From positions 1,470,501 through 1,534,500 of the forward strand of contig NZ_CP014227.1 in the NCBI RefSeq assembly GCF_001553545.1: a stretch of 64,000 nt of DNA, written 5' to 3'. Positions 9,749-18,772 of this stretch are shown here, in pieces. The position numbers were made by a program, and so were the translations under genes. The stretch comes from Capnocytophaga haemolytica (GTDB taxonomy: Bacteria; Bacteroidota; Bacteroidia; Flavobacteriales; Flavobacteriaceae). The notes beneath the pieces were generated by a model. The model saw only the letters and a list, made by a program, of their open reading frames with translations. It was not told where the DNA came from and made no database searches. Every line of letters begins with the position of its first letter. Position 1 is the stretch's first letter.

Positions 9749-10640
9749 CTTGCTCTATTTGTTGTTGAAGTGCCGCCACAGAAGCAAACTTCTGTTCCGC
9801 ACGCAGGTATTTGATAAAATAAACCGTGAGCGACTTATCGTAAAGGTCGCCATCGTAGTCGAGGAAGTGCACTTCTATGCTGCTGCCTTTGTCCGCAATG
9901 GTCGGGTTCTTGCCTATGCTCATCATTCCATAGACCTTCCTCCCCTCAAGGAGGCTGTACACCACATACACCCCATCGGCGGGAATGAGTTTGTAATCCT
10001 CCTCAACCTGAATATTCGCCGTTGGGTAGCCAAGCGTGCGCCCGAGCTTTTGTCCGTGTACCACTTTGCCCGTAAGGCTATAGGGCACCCCGAGATAGCT
10101 CTCCGCCTTCTCCACCTGCCCGCTGAGCAATGCCTCGCGCACTTTGGTAGAGCTCACCGATACTTCATCGACCTCCTGCGCTGATATTTCCTCCACCGCA
10201 AAGCCATAGTGCTCGCCAAAGCGGTGCATATCGCGTATGTCAGCCGTACGGTTCTTGCCAAAGCGATGGTCATAACCGATAATCACCTTTTGTACGCGCA
10301 AGTGCTTCACCAATAGCTCTTCCACAAATTCCTCGGCAGACATCTGTGAGAACTTTTTGTCAAAAGGCTGCACGATGAGCAAATCCACGCCCAAGGCAGC
10401 GAGCAGTGTCTGCTTTTCGGCAAGGGTGTGTAAAAGGCGCAACTGCGTGTCGTGTTGCACTATCATACGCGGGTGCGGAAAAAACGTGAACACCGTAGAG
10501 AGCAGCCCTTCGGCTTTCGCGGCTTCTGTCAATCGCTTGATGATCTTCTGATGCCCACAGTGCACCCCGTCAAAGGTGCCAATGGTTACCACCGTACCCC
10601 TATCAGCAGTGAAGTTAGAGAGATCCGTTATGATTTTCAC
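9711..10640 (-). CDS. ribF: Bifunctional riboflavin kinase / FAD synthetase RibF
   Basis: Makes FMN and FAD from riboflavin. The N-terminal nucleotidyltransferase domain has GTFDGVHCGHQKII (HxGH-type motif) and VSSTKVREAL. The C-terminal flavokinase domain has GYPTANI and the usual metal/ATP residues; 309 aa, normal length. It overlaps the acyl-CoA ligase gene upstream by 26 bp and the deaminase gene downstream by 38 bp, indicating a single transcript. ribBA elsewhere in the window (41939-43063) belongs to the same pathway. Confidence 0.96.
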   Translation of the reverse strand: MKIITDLSNFTADRGTVVTIGTFDGVHCGHQKIIKRLTEAAKAEGLLSTVFTFFPHPRMIVQHDTQLRLLHTLAEKQTLLAALGVDLLIVQPFDKKFSQMSAEEFVEELLVKHLRVQKVIIGYDHRFGKNRTADIRDMHRFGEHYGFAVEEISAQEVDEVSVSSTKVREALLSGQVEKAESYLGVPYSLTGKVVHGQKLGRTLGYPTANIQVEEDYKLIPADGVYVVYSLLEGRKVYGMMSIGKNPTIADKGSSIEVHFLDYDGDLYDKSLTVYFIKYLRAEQKFASVAALQQQIEQDEEQSRKAIALR

Positions 10641-12405
10641 TGTAAAAGCTGTTATAAATATCGATGTATTTCTCCTTGATCACGCGGCGTTTGAGCTTGA
10701 GCGTAGGGGTAAGATGCCCCGCATCGATGCTCCACTCATCAGGGGTAAAGGCAAAGAGCTTGATCTTCTCCCACTGCCCTAAGTTCTTATTCACACGTTC
10801 TACCTCCTCTTTCACCCGCTCAAAAACCTTATCGCTCTTGATGATTTCCTCATTAGTCTTACCAATCTTAATGCGATGGCGGCGCGCCCATTCCTTCACA
10901 AAAGGGAAGTTGAGCTGAATGATGGCTGCGGGCATCTTCTCACCTTCGCCTACTACCATCACCTGCTCGATAAATCGCGAGAGCTTAAGCTGGTTTTCAA
11001 TGAGTTGTGGCGATACATATTTGCCCCCCGAAGTCTTAAACATCTCCTTCTTGCGGTCGGTGATTTTAAGGAAACCCTCGTCATCAAGCTCACCGATGTC
11101 GCCCGTATGGAAATACCCATCCGTGATGGCTTCGGCAGTAAGCTCAGGTGCTTTGTAATAGCCCAGCATCACATTCTCGCCTTTGCAAAGTATCTCACCG
11201 TCCTCAGCGATCTTCACATCTACATTGTCGATAGGCTTGCCCACCGTACCAATGCGCCAAAGCCTTCCCGCACGGCGATTCACCGCCACTACGGGTGCCG
11301 TCTCTGTAAGCCCATACCCCTCGATTACGTAAAGCCCTGCTGCCGAAAATATGCGTGCCAAACGAGGTGAAAGTGCCGCACTACCACAGACAATCATCCC
11401 CAGATGACCGCCCAATGCCTCTTGCCACTTGCTGAATATCAGCTTGCGCGCAATCCCAAGGCGGAAACGATACCACCAGCCATTCACCCCGTAAGGCTCA
11501 TACTGCTCTCCAAGGCGTATTGCCCAGAAAAATAGTGATCGCTTGAGGCCTTTCAGCTCCGTACCTTTAGCGAAAATCTTGTCAAAAATCTTCTCCAAGA
11601 GGCGTGGCACCGCTGTGATAATATCGGGCTGCACTTCCTTGAGGTTATCGCTTACCTTGTCGATAGATTCCGCAAAATAAAGCCGCAAGCCATTGTATTG
11701 ATAAAAATACGTCAGCATACGCTCAAAGACGTGGCACACAGGCAAGAAACTCATCGCACGCGAACCTGCCTTCAGCGGTAGTCGTTCCTTGCAATTCAGT
11801 ATGTTAGAGATGATATTCCAATGCGAGAGCATCACCCCCTTAGGGCGATTGGTAGTGCCTGAGGTGTAAATAATCGTAGCCAAGTCGTCCTTGCCAATAG
11901 CCGCCTTGCGCGCCTCCACTTCCCCCTGATTGCTCTCATCTGCCCCGAGGTCAAAAATCTCTTGCCAATGATGGGCATAAGCCACCTCCTCAAAGGTGTA
12001 AATAGCTTGCAAATGAGGGAGTTTATCCTTGATGGAAGTAATCTTATCCAATAGCTCTTTGTTAGATACAAAGCAGTATTTGCATTCCGAGTGATTGAAG
12101 ATATACTCGTAATCCTCTAAGGTGATGGTTGGGTAAATGGGCACATTTTGCGCCCCTATTTGCAGCAGACCGATGTCCAAGACGTGCCATTCAGTGCGGT
12201 TGTTGTGCGAAATCACGGCGATCTTATCACCTTTCTCAACACCGAGGCGCAAGAGTCCGCGGCTTACAGTATTAGCTTTTTTGATATACTCCTCAGTAGA
12301 GGTCCTTGCCCACGCCCCGTTGTATTTAGTCGCTAAGGCATCCTCCAAAGGATAGTTAGCTGCCTGATAATAAGGAATATCAAACAAGCGAGTAACGGTA
12401 TTCAT
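10615..12405 (-). CDS. Long-chain acyl-CoA synthetase (AMP-forming)
   Basis: Activates fatty acids to acyl-CoA through an acyl-AMP intermediate. The adenylation motif IYTSGTTNRPKGVMLSHWN is clear, followed by GYGLTETAPV, the TGDIGELDDEGFLKITDRKKE hinge region, and a C-terminal lysine region. About 596 aa from the chosen start, MNTVTRLFDIPYY. The open frame extends to 12465, but the extra 20 residues look like leader sequence. First gene of an overlapping set with ribF and the deaminase. Confidence 0.92.
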   Translation of the reverse strand: MNTVTRLFDIPYYQAANYPLEDALATKYNGAWARTSTEEYIKKANTVSRGLLRLGVEKGDKIAVISHNNRTEWHVLDIGLLQIGAQNVPIYPTITLEDYEYIFNHSECKYCFVSNKELLDKITSIKDKLPHLQAIYTFEEVAYAHHWQEIFDLGADESNQGEVEARKAAIGKDDLATIIYTSGTTNRPKGVMLSHWNIISNILNCKERLPLKAGSRAMSFLPVCHVFERMLTYFYQYNGLRLYFAESIDKVSDNLKEVQPDIITAVPRLLEKIFDKIFAKGTELKGLKRSLFFWAIRLGEQYEPYGVNGWWYRFRLGIARKLIFSKWQEALGGHLGMIVCGSAALSPRLARIFSAAGLYVIEGYGLTETAPVVAVNRRAGRLWRIGTVGKPIDNVDVKIAEDGEILCKGENVMLGYYKAPELTAEAITDGYFHTGDIGELDDEGFLKITDRKKEMFKTSGGKYVSPQLIENQLKLSRFIEQVMVVGEGEKMPAAIIQLNFPFVKEWARRHRIKIGKTNEEIIKSDKVFERVKEEVERVNKNLGQWEKIKLFAFTPDEWSIDAGHLTPTLKLKRRVIKEKYIDIYNSFYSENHNGSL

Positions 12406-12632
12406 AATTCTCTTATATCTGTGTATTAAGATTGCAAAATAACAGAGAATTAACGGAATATGCAAGAAAAGTGCGAAGTTTTTTTGTAATCACAACTAAG
12501 AAATAGCAATACTTGTCGATCTTTTATAATGGGGATGTTACTTTATTTCTTTGTAAACTAATAAGTTAAAAAATCACTTTTTGCTTGAAGTTAAGTGTGC
12601 TATTACTTTATTATTCTATACAGGTGAGAAAT

Positions 12633-12660
12633 AAAGGGTATAGCGTGCACTATACCCTTT
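12633..12660. terminator. Terminator after GH92 gene
   Basis: Perfect 11-bp stem AAAGGGTATAG (12633-12643), loop CGTGCA, CTATACCCTTT (12650-12660). It is nearly symmetric and lies just past the GH92 stop on the minus strand. The rest of 12466-12683 shows no gene. Confidence 0.75.
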
Positions 12661-12683
12661 TGCACTCTTTTCTACAATTCAGG

Positions 12684-14921
12684 TTAATCCCTATTAAATA
12701 CGAGCTTGCCACCTTCCCTAACGGTTTTAAAAGGCAAACGGAAGTCAGTAAAGGGCTTTCCGTTGAGTTCTACGCTCTTGATGTAGATATTTCCTTGGGT
12801 CTTCTCCCTATTTTCTATGATAAAATTCTTGTTATTAGGCAAGTGGAGGATTGCCTTTGCAAAGATAGGGTTACCTATGATATAATTGTCAGAAGCAGGG
12901 GTTACGGGGTAGAAGCCCAATGCACTCCACACGTACCACGCTGAGGTCTGCCCGTTGTCCTCATCACCGCAGTAGCCATCGGGGGTAGGGGTGTAGAGCT
13001 TGGTCATCACCTCACGGATATGCTGCTGTGCTTTGCGGGGCTCGCCAGCGTATGGATAGAGGTAGATAAGGTGTTGTATAGGCTGGTTGCCGTGTGCGTA
13101 GTTGCCCATATCCATTATCTGCATTTCTCGGATTTCGTGAATGGTAAAGCCGTAGTAAGAGTCATCGAAGAGCGGCGGCATCGAAAATACCTCATCGAGC
13201 TTCTTGCCGAAAGCCTCCTTACCACCCATCAACGCCATAAGCCCCTCAATGTCTTGGAATACACTCCAGCTATAATGCAGGCTGTTCCCTTCGGTGAAAG
13301 CATCGCCCCACTTCAAAGGATTAAAAGGACGCTGGAAACTACCGTCTTCATTGCGCCCTCGCATCCAGCCTGTTTCCTTGTCAAATACGTTTTTATAGCG
13401 ATACGATTGTTTCCTGTACTGAGCTGCGATAGCTTTCTCACCCATCTTTTCAGCCATTTGTGCAATGCAGTAGTCGGCATAAGCGTACTCTAAGGTGCGG
13501 GCTACATTCTCGTTAATACCCACGTTATAAGGCACGTAGCCCAATCGATTGTAATAGTCTACGCCTTCGCGTCCTACGGATTTCACAGGGCGTCCCTCGC
13601 TTACCGTAGCGTTTTTCAGCATTGCCTCCAGCAGTATTTTAGCATCCGCCTTGTTGATATTGCCCTTCAGATAAGCATCGGCGATGATGGAAGCTGAGTT
13701 CGAGCCTATCATACAGTTGCGATGTCCAGGGCTCGCCCACTCAGGCAGCCAGCCACTCTCGCGATAGGTACTGACTAACCCCTTCATAAAGAGTTTGTTC
13801 TGCTCAGGATATACGAGGTTAAACAGCGGAAATACAGCTCTAAAAGTATCCCAAAAACCATTGTCGGTAAAGAGATAGCCTGCCTCTACTTTGCCGCTGT
13901 AAGGGCTGTAATGCACTATTTTGTTGTCTTTGTCGTATTCGTAAAAAGTACGTGGAAAGAGCAATACGCGGTACAGGCAAGAGTAGAAAGTGCGCAGCGC
14001 ATCGGTATTCGTATCTTCAACAGCTATTTTAGAAAGCTCATCTTGCCATAATCGGTGGGCTTTTGTGCGGGTTTGCTCAAAAGTATCACTCCCTACTTCG
14101 CGCTGTAAGTTCAATGCTGCTTGCTCAATACTGATGAACGAAGTGGCTACTTTTGCCGTAATTTGCTCACCTCTTTGGGTCTTAAAGTGCAGTACTGCCC
14201 CCGTGTGCTCACCTTCGGCTTCGGGCTTATTGCTGAGCTTGTAGCCATCGCCCCAAGTGTTGTAGGCAGTGAAGTCTTTGTCGAACTGCATCACGAAGTA
14301 GTGATGGAAATTCTCAGGCACCCCTCCACTGTTATTGCGCGCATAACCTATAATCTTGCGCTCCTCAGGGAGTATTTTCACCATCGAGCCTTTGAAGTAA
14401 GCATCAATAAGTAGGTGCGCCTCCTCTGTCGCGGGATAAGTAAAGCGCAACTGAGCGGCGCGCGAGGTGGGGGTGATCTCCACAGAAGTATCATAGTCTG
14501 CCAAATATACCTTATAATAGTGCGGCTGTGCCGTTTCTGCCTTGTGTGAAAACCACGAAGCGCGATCCTCTTCGGCTATTTTCAAAGCTCCTGTCGTAGG
14601 CATTAGGGCAAAAGCCCCATAGTCGTTTATCCACGGACTGGGCTGGTGAGTCAGCTTGAAGCCCCTGATCTTATTGGCGTGATACTGATAAGCCCATCCA
14701 TCGCCCATCTTGCCTGTCTGTGGGGTAAAGAAGTTCATTCCCCAAGGCACCGCAATGGCAGGGTAGGTGTTGCCATTAGAGAGCTCAAAGGTTGAGTCGG
14801 TACCCATCAGTGGGTTTACATAAGCCACATAGTCAGTAGGTTGCGCTTCTGTTGCCGAAGGTTCTTGGTGCGAACACGCCGCAAGTGTCAGTACGGTAAA
14901 GGTTGTTAATATGCGTTTCAT
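12684..14921 (-). CDS. GH92 family alpha-mannosidase lipoprotein
   Basis: Exo-acting, calcium-dependent alpha-mannosidase of family GH92, a family expanded in Bacteroidota that use host N-glycans. Lipoprotein signal with lipobox LAAC (Cys about residue 16). The N-terminal beta domain has VNPLMGTDSTFELSNGNTYP and the (alpha/alpha)6 domain has the family blocks YGFTIHEIREM, GNQPIQHLIYLY and GYCGDEDNGQTSAWYVWSALG; 745 aa, normal length. It starts 7 bp after coaBC ends, probably by read-through from that operon although the functions are unrelated. The linkage preference among mannosides cannot be inferred. Confidence 0.94.
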   Translation of the reverse strand: MKRILTTFTVLTLAACSHQEPSATEAQPTDYVAYVNPLMGTDSTFELSNGNTYPAIAVPWGMNFFTPQTGKMGDGWAYQYHANKIRGFKLTHQPSPWINDYGAFALMPTTGALKIAEEDRASWFSHKAETAQPHYYKVYLADYDTSVEITPTSRAAQLRFTYPATEEAHLLIDAYFKGSMVKILPEERKIIGYARNNSGGVPENFHHYFVMQFDKDFTAYNTWGDGYKLSNKPEAEGEHTGAVLHFKTQRGEQITAKVATSFISIEQAALNLQREVGSDTFEQTRTKAHRLWQDELSKIAVEDTNTDALRTFYSCLYRVLLFPRTFYEYDKDNKIVHYSPYSGKVEAGYLFTDNGFWDTFRAVFPLFNLVYPEQNKLFMKGLVSTYRESGWLPEWASPGHRNCMIGSNSASIIADAYLKGNINKADAKILLEAMLKNATVSEGRPVKSVGREGVDYYNRLGYVPYNVGINENVARTLEYAYADYCIAQMAEKMGEKAIAAQYRKQSYRYKNVFDKETGWMRGRNEDGSFQRPFNPLKWGDAFTEGNSLHYSWSVFQDIEGLMALMGGKEAFGKKLDEVFSMPPLFDDSYYGFTIHEIREMQIMDMGNYAHGNQPIQHLIYLYPYAGEPRKAQQHIREVMTKLYTPTPDGYCGDEDNGQTSAWYVWSALGFYPVTPASDNYIIGNPIFAKAILHLPNNKNFIIENREKTQGNIYIKSVELNGKPFTDFRLPFKTVREGGKLVFNRD

Positions 14922-14928
14922 TATCAGC

Positions 14929-16116
14929 TTATTTTTTACGGTTCATAAGGGTAAGAGCCTCTCCTAAGAGGTCTTTAGCTACTTCCGATTTGCTTTTCAG
15001 AGGGAAAGAAACAACCTCTTCAGCAGTGATAAAGCTCACTTTATTGGTATCTGTGCCAAAGCCCGCCCCTTTGTCCTTAAGCGAGTTAAGCACAATGGCA
15101 TCTAAGTTTTTCTTTGCGAGCTTCGCTTGTGCATTAGTGAGTTCATTTTCCGTCTCTAAGGCAAAACCAATGAGGGTTTGATGCGTTTTGCCTTTGCCCA
15201 AAGTTGTCAGTATGTCGGGGTTCTCCGTCAGTTCCAAATGCAAGCTGCCACCTTGCTTTTTGATTTTTTCAAGAGCTTTTTCCTTAGGGCGATAGTCAGC
15301 CACCGCAGCCGAGAGGATTGCAAGGTCGCTGTTGTCGTACTCGCTTAAGGTGGCTTGCAGCATCTCCTGAGCACTTACCACACGGTGCACCCGAACGCTC
15401 GGCGCTATGTTGTTTTCCGCTGACGGACCCAGCACGAGGTGTACTTCAGCCCCCTGCCGTGCAGCTTCGTTGGCAAGGGCAATTCCCATTTTGCCAGTCG
15501 AAAAATTCCCTATAAAGCGCACAGGGTCAATGGCTTCATACGTAGGTCCTGCGGTGATAAGCACCTTTTTACCACTTAGAGGCTGGCTGCCACTCAGGTG
15601 GTTCTCAAGGAAAGCGACGATATTTTCAGGCTCCTCCATACGCCCTTGCCCTATCAGTCCGCTGGCAAGCTCACCATAAGCCGCAGGGATGATATAGTTC
15701 CCAAAGCTCTCCAACCGCTTTATATTCTGCTGTACCGTAGGGTGAGCGTACATATCCAGATCCATTGCAGGGGCTATAAACACAGGTGCCTTGGCCGAAA
15801 AATAAGTAGCTAAAAGGAGATTGTCGCAGATGCCATTTGCCATCTTTGCCATCGTATTAGCCGTAGCAGGGGCAATGAGCAATGCCTCAGCCCAAAGAGC
15901 GGCTTCCACGTGGCTATTCCACTGATGATCAGCACTCTGAAAGTCAGTCAGCACAGGCTGTTTCGATAAGGTAGAAAGCGTCAGTGGGGTCACAAAATCC
16001 TGCGCACGCTCCGTCATTATCACGCGCACCGTATGCCCTTTTTTAGTGAGCAGACGCACCAGTTGAGGGGTTTTATAAGCCGCAATACCAGCGGTGATGC
16101 CTAATAGAATATTCAT
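14929..16116 (-). CDS. coaBC: Phosphopantothenoylcysteine decarboxylase / phosphopantothenate-cysteine ligase
   Basis: Two consecutive steps of coenzyme A synthesis. The N-terminal flavoprotein decarboxylase (about residues 1-180) has [10 protein letters not shown] and the [14 protein letters not shown] block. The C-terminal ligase has [25 protein letters not shown] and the AAVADYRP motif; 395 aa, normal. It lies in bamD-rpoZ-coaBC order, a common flavobacterial arrangement. panC of the same pathway is at 21215. A hairpin between rpoZ and coaBC (16138-16191) may attenuate expression. Confidence 0.96.
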   Translation of the reverse strand: MNILLGITAGIAAYKTPQLVRLLTKKGHTVRVIMTERAQDFVTPLTLSTLSKQPVLTDFQSADHQWNSHVEAALWAEALLIAPATANTMAKMANGICDNLLLATYFSAKAPVFIAPAMDLDMYAHPTVQQNIKRLESFGNYIIPAAYGELASGLIGQGRMEEPENIVAFLENHLSGSQPLSGKKVLITAGPTYEAIDPVRFIGNFSTGKMGIALANEAARQGAEVHLVLGPSAENNIAPSVRVHRVVSAQEMLQATLSEYDNSDLAILSAAVADYRPKEKALEKIKKQGGSLHLELTENPDILTTLGKGKTHQTLIGFALETENELTNAQAKLAKKNLDAIVLNSLKDKGAGFGTDTNKVSFITAEEVVSFPLKSKSEVAKDLLGEALTLMNRKK

Positions 16117-16137
16117 AGTTCAGGGTTCTTTTGAATA

Positions 16138-16191
16138 AAAAAGAGACTCTAAAACAATAAGGGTTCCCTATTGCTTAAAGCCTCTTTTATG
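16138..16191 (-). terminator. Hairpin between rpoZ and coaBC
   Basis: Inner stem CAATAAGGG/CCCTATTG with outer complementary arms (AAAGAGG and CTCTTTTTT on the minus strand). It has the form of an intrinsic terminator or attenuator inside the gene cluster. Confidence 0.6.
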
Positions 16192-16205
16192 GTACTATAA
16201 AATGC

Positions 16206-16520
16206 TTAATTCGCCTCTCTGTAATATATTTTTCCTTCTAACCATTCCTTTACTGCAATAGCTTGAGGTTTAGGCAGGCGTTCGTAAAAGCGCGATACCT
16301 CTATTTGTTCCTTATTTTCAAAAATTTCTTCCAAGCTGTCGTTAGCAGTAGCAAACTCCTCGAGCTTCTCACTGAGCTCCTTCTTAATCTCAGTGTTGAT
16401 TTGAGTCGCTCGCTTGGCAATAATCGATATTGCCTCGTAGATGTTACCTGTAGGAGCCTCAATGGCAGTTCGGCTATAAGTAACGGTGGTGGTTGGCGCA
16501 TCAATTCTCTTAAAATCCAT
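16206..16520 (-). CDS. rpoZ: RNA polymerase omega subunit, Bacteroidota type
   Basis: Small subunit that helps assemble RNA polymerase. The 104-aa protein has the Bacteroidota RpoZ-like pattern: NIYEAISIIAKRATQINTEIK corresponds to the conserved omega core that contacts beta-prime, followed by an acidic helix and WLEGKIYYRE. It sits directly between bamD (12 bp upstream) and coaBC, its usual place in flavobacteria. Confidence 0.88.
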   Translation of the reverse strand: MDFKRIDAPTTTVTYSRTAIEAPTGNIYEAISIIAKRATQINTEIKKELSEKLEEFATANDSLEEIFENKEQIEVSRFYERLPKPQAIAVKEWLEGKIYYREAN

Positions 16521-16532
16521 AATATGTGTTTG

Positions 16533-17324
16533 TTATGTTAAACTTTTTAGTGATGTATTAATCTTTTCGAGCATCTTCTCAGCTTCCTTTTTGTACTTCG
16601 TTTCAGGGAAAGTCCTCAGCAAGGTCTCATAAGCCTCCTTAGCAGTCTCAAGGCGCTCTTTCTTCTTGTGTTCCACACTGTTAATCGCCCATTCATAAGC
16701 CGAGTGCAACCTCACATACAGCGCATCTTCCTTGAACACCGAGCCAGGATTGTTTGCCAAGAAATTGTCCAGCGACTTCATAGCTGCTTGGTAGTCACGG
16801 ATTTGGTCGTACTGCTTAGCAATCTCAAAATCCTTTTTCTGCAGACGCGTTACCAAGTCGAGCGTCATCTTATTCGCTTCCTCAGCGAATTCCGAAGAAC
16901 CGTAGCGGTCTAAGAAACTCTGCAACTTCTCCAAGGCATCGTACGTATAAGTCTGATCCACACTATACTTAGGTGACTCATTATACAGCGACTTAGCCTC
17001 CAAAAAGCCCGCCTCAGCAGCCTTTTCACTGCGCGGATAGAGCTTTTGCAAACGCTCAAACTGGTAGGCAGCCAGTTGGTATTGCCCCAATTCATAAAGC
17101 GATTTACCGTACATATAATAAACCCGCTCCCCTTGCGGTTTCCCAGAATATTCACTGGCAATCACCTCAAACAGGCGATTAGCTTTCTTGTATTTCTTAG
17201 CTTGGTATTGCTTTTCAGCCATTGTGTACTTCACTGCGGCATCCTGCGATTTGAGTGCCTTCTGGTACTCACTGCAACTGCTGAGCAACACACTTATAAG
17301 CCCTAATAGGATGTATTTTTTCAT
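16533..17324 (-). CDS. bamD: Outer-membrane assembly lipoprotein BamD
   Basis: Lipoprotein of the BAM complex that inserts beta-barrels. Signal peptide MKKYILLGLISVLLSSC with lipobox LSSC, then five TPR-like repeats (for example KKYKKANRLFEVIASEYSG and YQLAAYQFERLQKLYPRS), the fold of YfiO/BamD. 263 aa from the chosen start. The open frame reaches 17402, but a housekeeping promoter at 17335-17364 and the signal peptide place the start at 17324 (or 17330). That leaves a leader of only a few bases. It heads the bamD-rpoZ-coaBC cluster. Confidence 0.92.
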   Translation of the reverse strand: MKKYILLGLISVLLSSCSEYQKALKSQDAAVKYTMAEKQYQAKKYKKANRLFEVIASEYSGKPQGERVYYMYGKSLYELGQYQLAAYQFERLQKLYPRSEKAAEAGFLEAKSLYNESPKYSVDQTYTYDALEKLQSFLDRYGSSEFAEEANKMTLDLVTRLQKKDFEIAKQYDQIRDYQAAMKSLDNFLANNPGSVFKEDALYVRLHSAYEWAINSVEHKKKERLETAKEAYETLLRTFPETKYKKEAEKMLEKINTSLKSLT

Positions 17325-17334
17325 TTGCATTCGG

Positions 17335-17364
17335 CAAAAGTACAACATTTTATTTAACTGACAA
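17335..17364 (-). promoter_or_regulatory. bamD promoter
   Basis: Minus-strand TTG at 17364-17362, 19 bp, TACTTTTG at 17342-17335. The predicted start is almost at the ATG, implying a leaderless or near-leaderless mRNA. Confidence 0.6.
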
Positions 17365-17524
17365 AATTTATCTTCTCCCAATGGTGGAAAACCCCTTCCC
17401 AAGAGGTTAAAACAGATAGAATTGAATAATGAATAATTTCTGTTATTCTTTATGTTTTTATAAAAATAAACTAAAATTTCTTTATTTTATAAAAACGCAC
17501 AAATTGGAATTTTGCCTACTTGTG

Positions 17525-17568
17525 TTTTCCCTTTGTTTTCCCTTTGTTTTCCCTGTGTTTTCCCTTCG
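17525..17568. repeat. 11-nt periodic array (TTTTCCCTTTG type)
   Basis: Four direct 11-nt units: TTTTCCCTTTG twice, TTTTCCCTGTG, TTTTCCCTTCG. They sit in the 250-bp gap between fabG and bamD. No gene is supported in 17403-17651. Confidence 0.7.
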
Positions 17569-17651
17569 CTTTCTCAGAAAATTTTTCTTTTTACATTTTC
17601 ACTGTAAAAAGCATTCTCCTCCACTGCGAATTTTCGGCGGCTATGGCTGCA

Positions 17652-18398
17652 TTAAGTCAGCATTCCCCCATCGACATTCAGCACCTGCCCAGTGATATAG
17701 GCGGCCATATCCGAAGCCAAGAACACACAAGCATTTGCTACATCTTCAACCTTGCCACCGCGTTTCAGTGGGATAGCATCGCGCCAGCCTTGCACTACCT
17801 TCTCATCGAGTACGGCAGTCATCTCTGTTTCTATGAAGCCTGGGGCTATGGCGTTACAGCGAATGTTGCGCGAGCCTAACTCCAGTGCTATGGATTTGGT
17901 AAAGCCTATAATCCCCGCTTTTGAAGCTGCATAGTTGCTCTGCCCCGCGTTGCCCTTCACACCTACCACGCTGCTCATATTGATGATAGAGCCGCTGCGC
18001 TGCTTGAGCATAGTGCGTTGCACGGCTTTGGTCATATTAAACACTGATTTGAGGTTTACTTCTATCACTTTGTCAAAGTCCTCCTCAGAGATGCGCATCA
18101 GCAGGTTGTCCTTAGTGATACCCGCGTTGTTCACCAAGATATCAATACTGCCAAACTCAGTAGCTATCTCCTCGCCCAGCTTCTGAGCCTCACCGAAGTC
18201 GGCAGCATCACTTTGGTATCCCTTAGCCTTGATGCCAAAAGCCTTTAACTCGTTCTCCAATGCTTGTGCTTTCTCAACAGAGGCACTGTATGTAAAGGCT
18301 ACATTTGCCCCGTGTTGTGCAAAAAGCAGTGCAATCCCTCGCCCAATGCCACGGCTTGCCCCCGTGATAATAGCTGTTTTTCCTTCTAATAATTTCAT
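17652..18398 (-). CDS. fabG: 3-oxoacyl-ACP reductase FabG
   Basis: NADPH-dependent reduction of 3-oxoacyl-ACP in fatty-acid elongation. Classical short-chain dehydrogenase with cofactor loop TGASRGIGRGIA near the N-terminus, NNAGIT, catalytic Ser (NMSSVVG), and YAASK with catalytic Tyr and Lys; 248 aa, the family length. The tail VNVDGGML is typical of FabG. Last gene of a minus-strand run with the GT5-like, DUF4270 and SUI1 genes. Confidence 0.95.
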   Translation of the reverse strand: MKLLEGKTAIITGASRGIGRGIALLFAQHGANVAFTYSASVEKAQALENELKAFGIKAKGYQSDAADFGEAQKLGEEIATEFGSIDILVNNAGITKDNLLMRISEEDFDKVIEVNLKSVFNMTKAVQRTMLKQRSGSIINMSSVVGVKGNAGQSNYAASKAGIIGFTKSIALELGSRNIRCNAIAPGFIETEMTAVLDEKVVQGWRDAIPLKRGGKVEDVANACVFLASDMAAYITGQVLNVDGGMLT

Positions 18399-18441
18399 AC
18401 TCGTATGTGAATAAATAGTTAAATCTTGTTGTAATACGTCT

Positions 18442-18762
18442 TTACCCTCCTACGCGCTTTACTTTAAAGCCCTTCTCTTTAAGGAAGGTCATAATCTTAT
18501 CACGATAGTCGCCTTGTATGAGGATAGTCTCTTCCTTCACCGAACCGCCAACGCCCAAGTAGGTTTTCAAGTCCTTAGCCAGAGCTTTGAAGTCCGCATC
18601 GGCTCCGTTATACCCTTCAATGATGGTAACGGGCTTTCCTTTGCGCTTTTCGTACTTACAGAGCAGTGGGTCGTCCTGCATCCAATAAGGTGCAGCTTCC
18701 TCTTGGGGCTCTTCTTCCATTATATGGTCGGGGAAGAGGGCTTGTAGTTGTTCTTTAAGCAT
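18442..18762 (-). CDS. SUI1/eIF1-like translation factor (YciH family)
   Basis: The 106-aa protein has the SUI1 fold: RKGKPVTIIEGYNG, LAKDLKTYLGVGGSVKEETILIQGDYRDKIM, and a basic C-terminus ending VKRV. Bacterial YciH proteins bind the small ribosomal subunit and are linked to start-site fidelity under stress. The N-terminal 45 residues are acidic. It lies 10 bp downstream of the DUF4270 gene. Confidence 0.88.
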   Translation of the reverse strand: MLKEQLQALFPDHIMEEEPQEEAAPYWMQDDPLLCKYEKRKGKPVTIIEGYNGADADFKALAKDLKTYLGVGGSVKEETILIQGDYRDKIMTFLKEKGFKVKRVGG

Positions 18763-18772
18763 TAGCCAATGG

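Noticed and set aside
12585..12944. 119-aa plus-strand frame across the GH92 3' end
   Set aside because: It contains the GH92 terminator and overlaps conserved GH92 coding sequence on the other strand.
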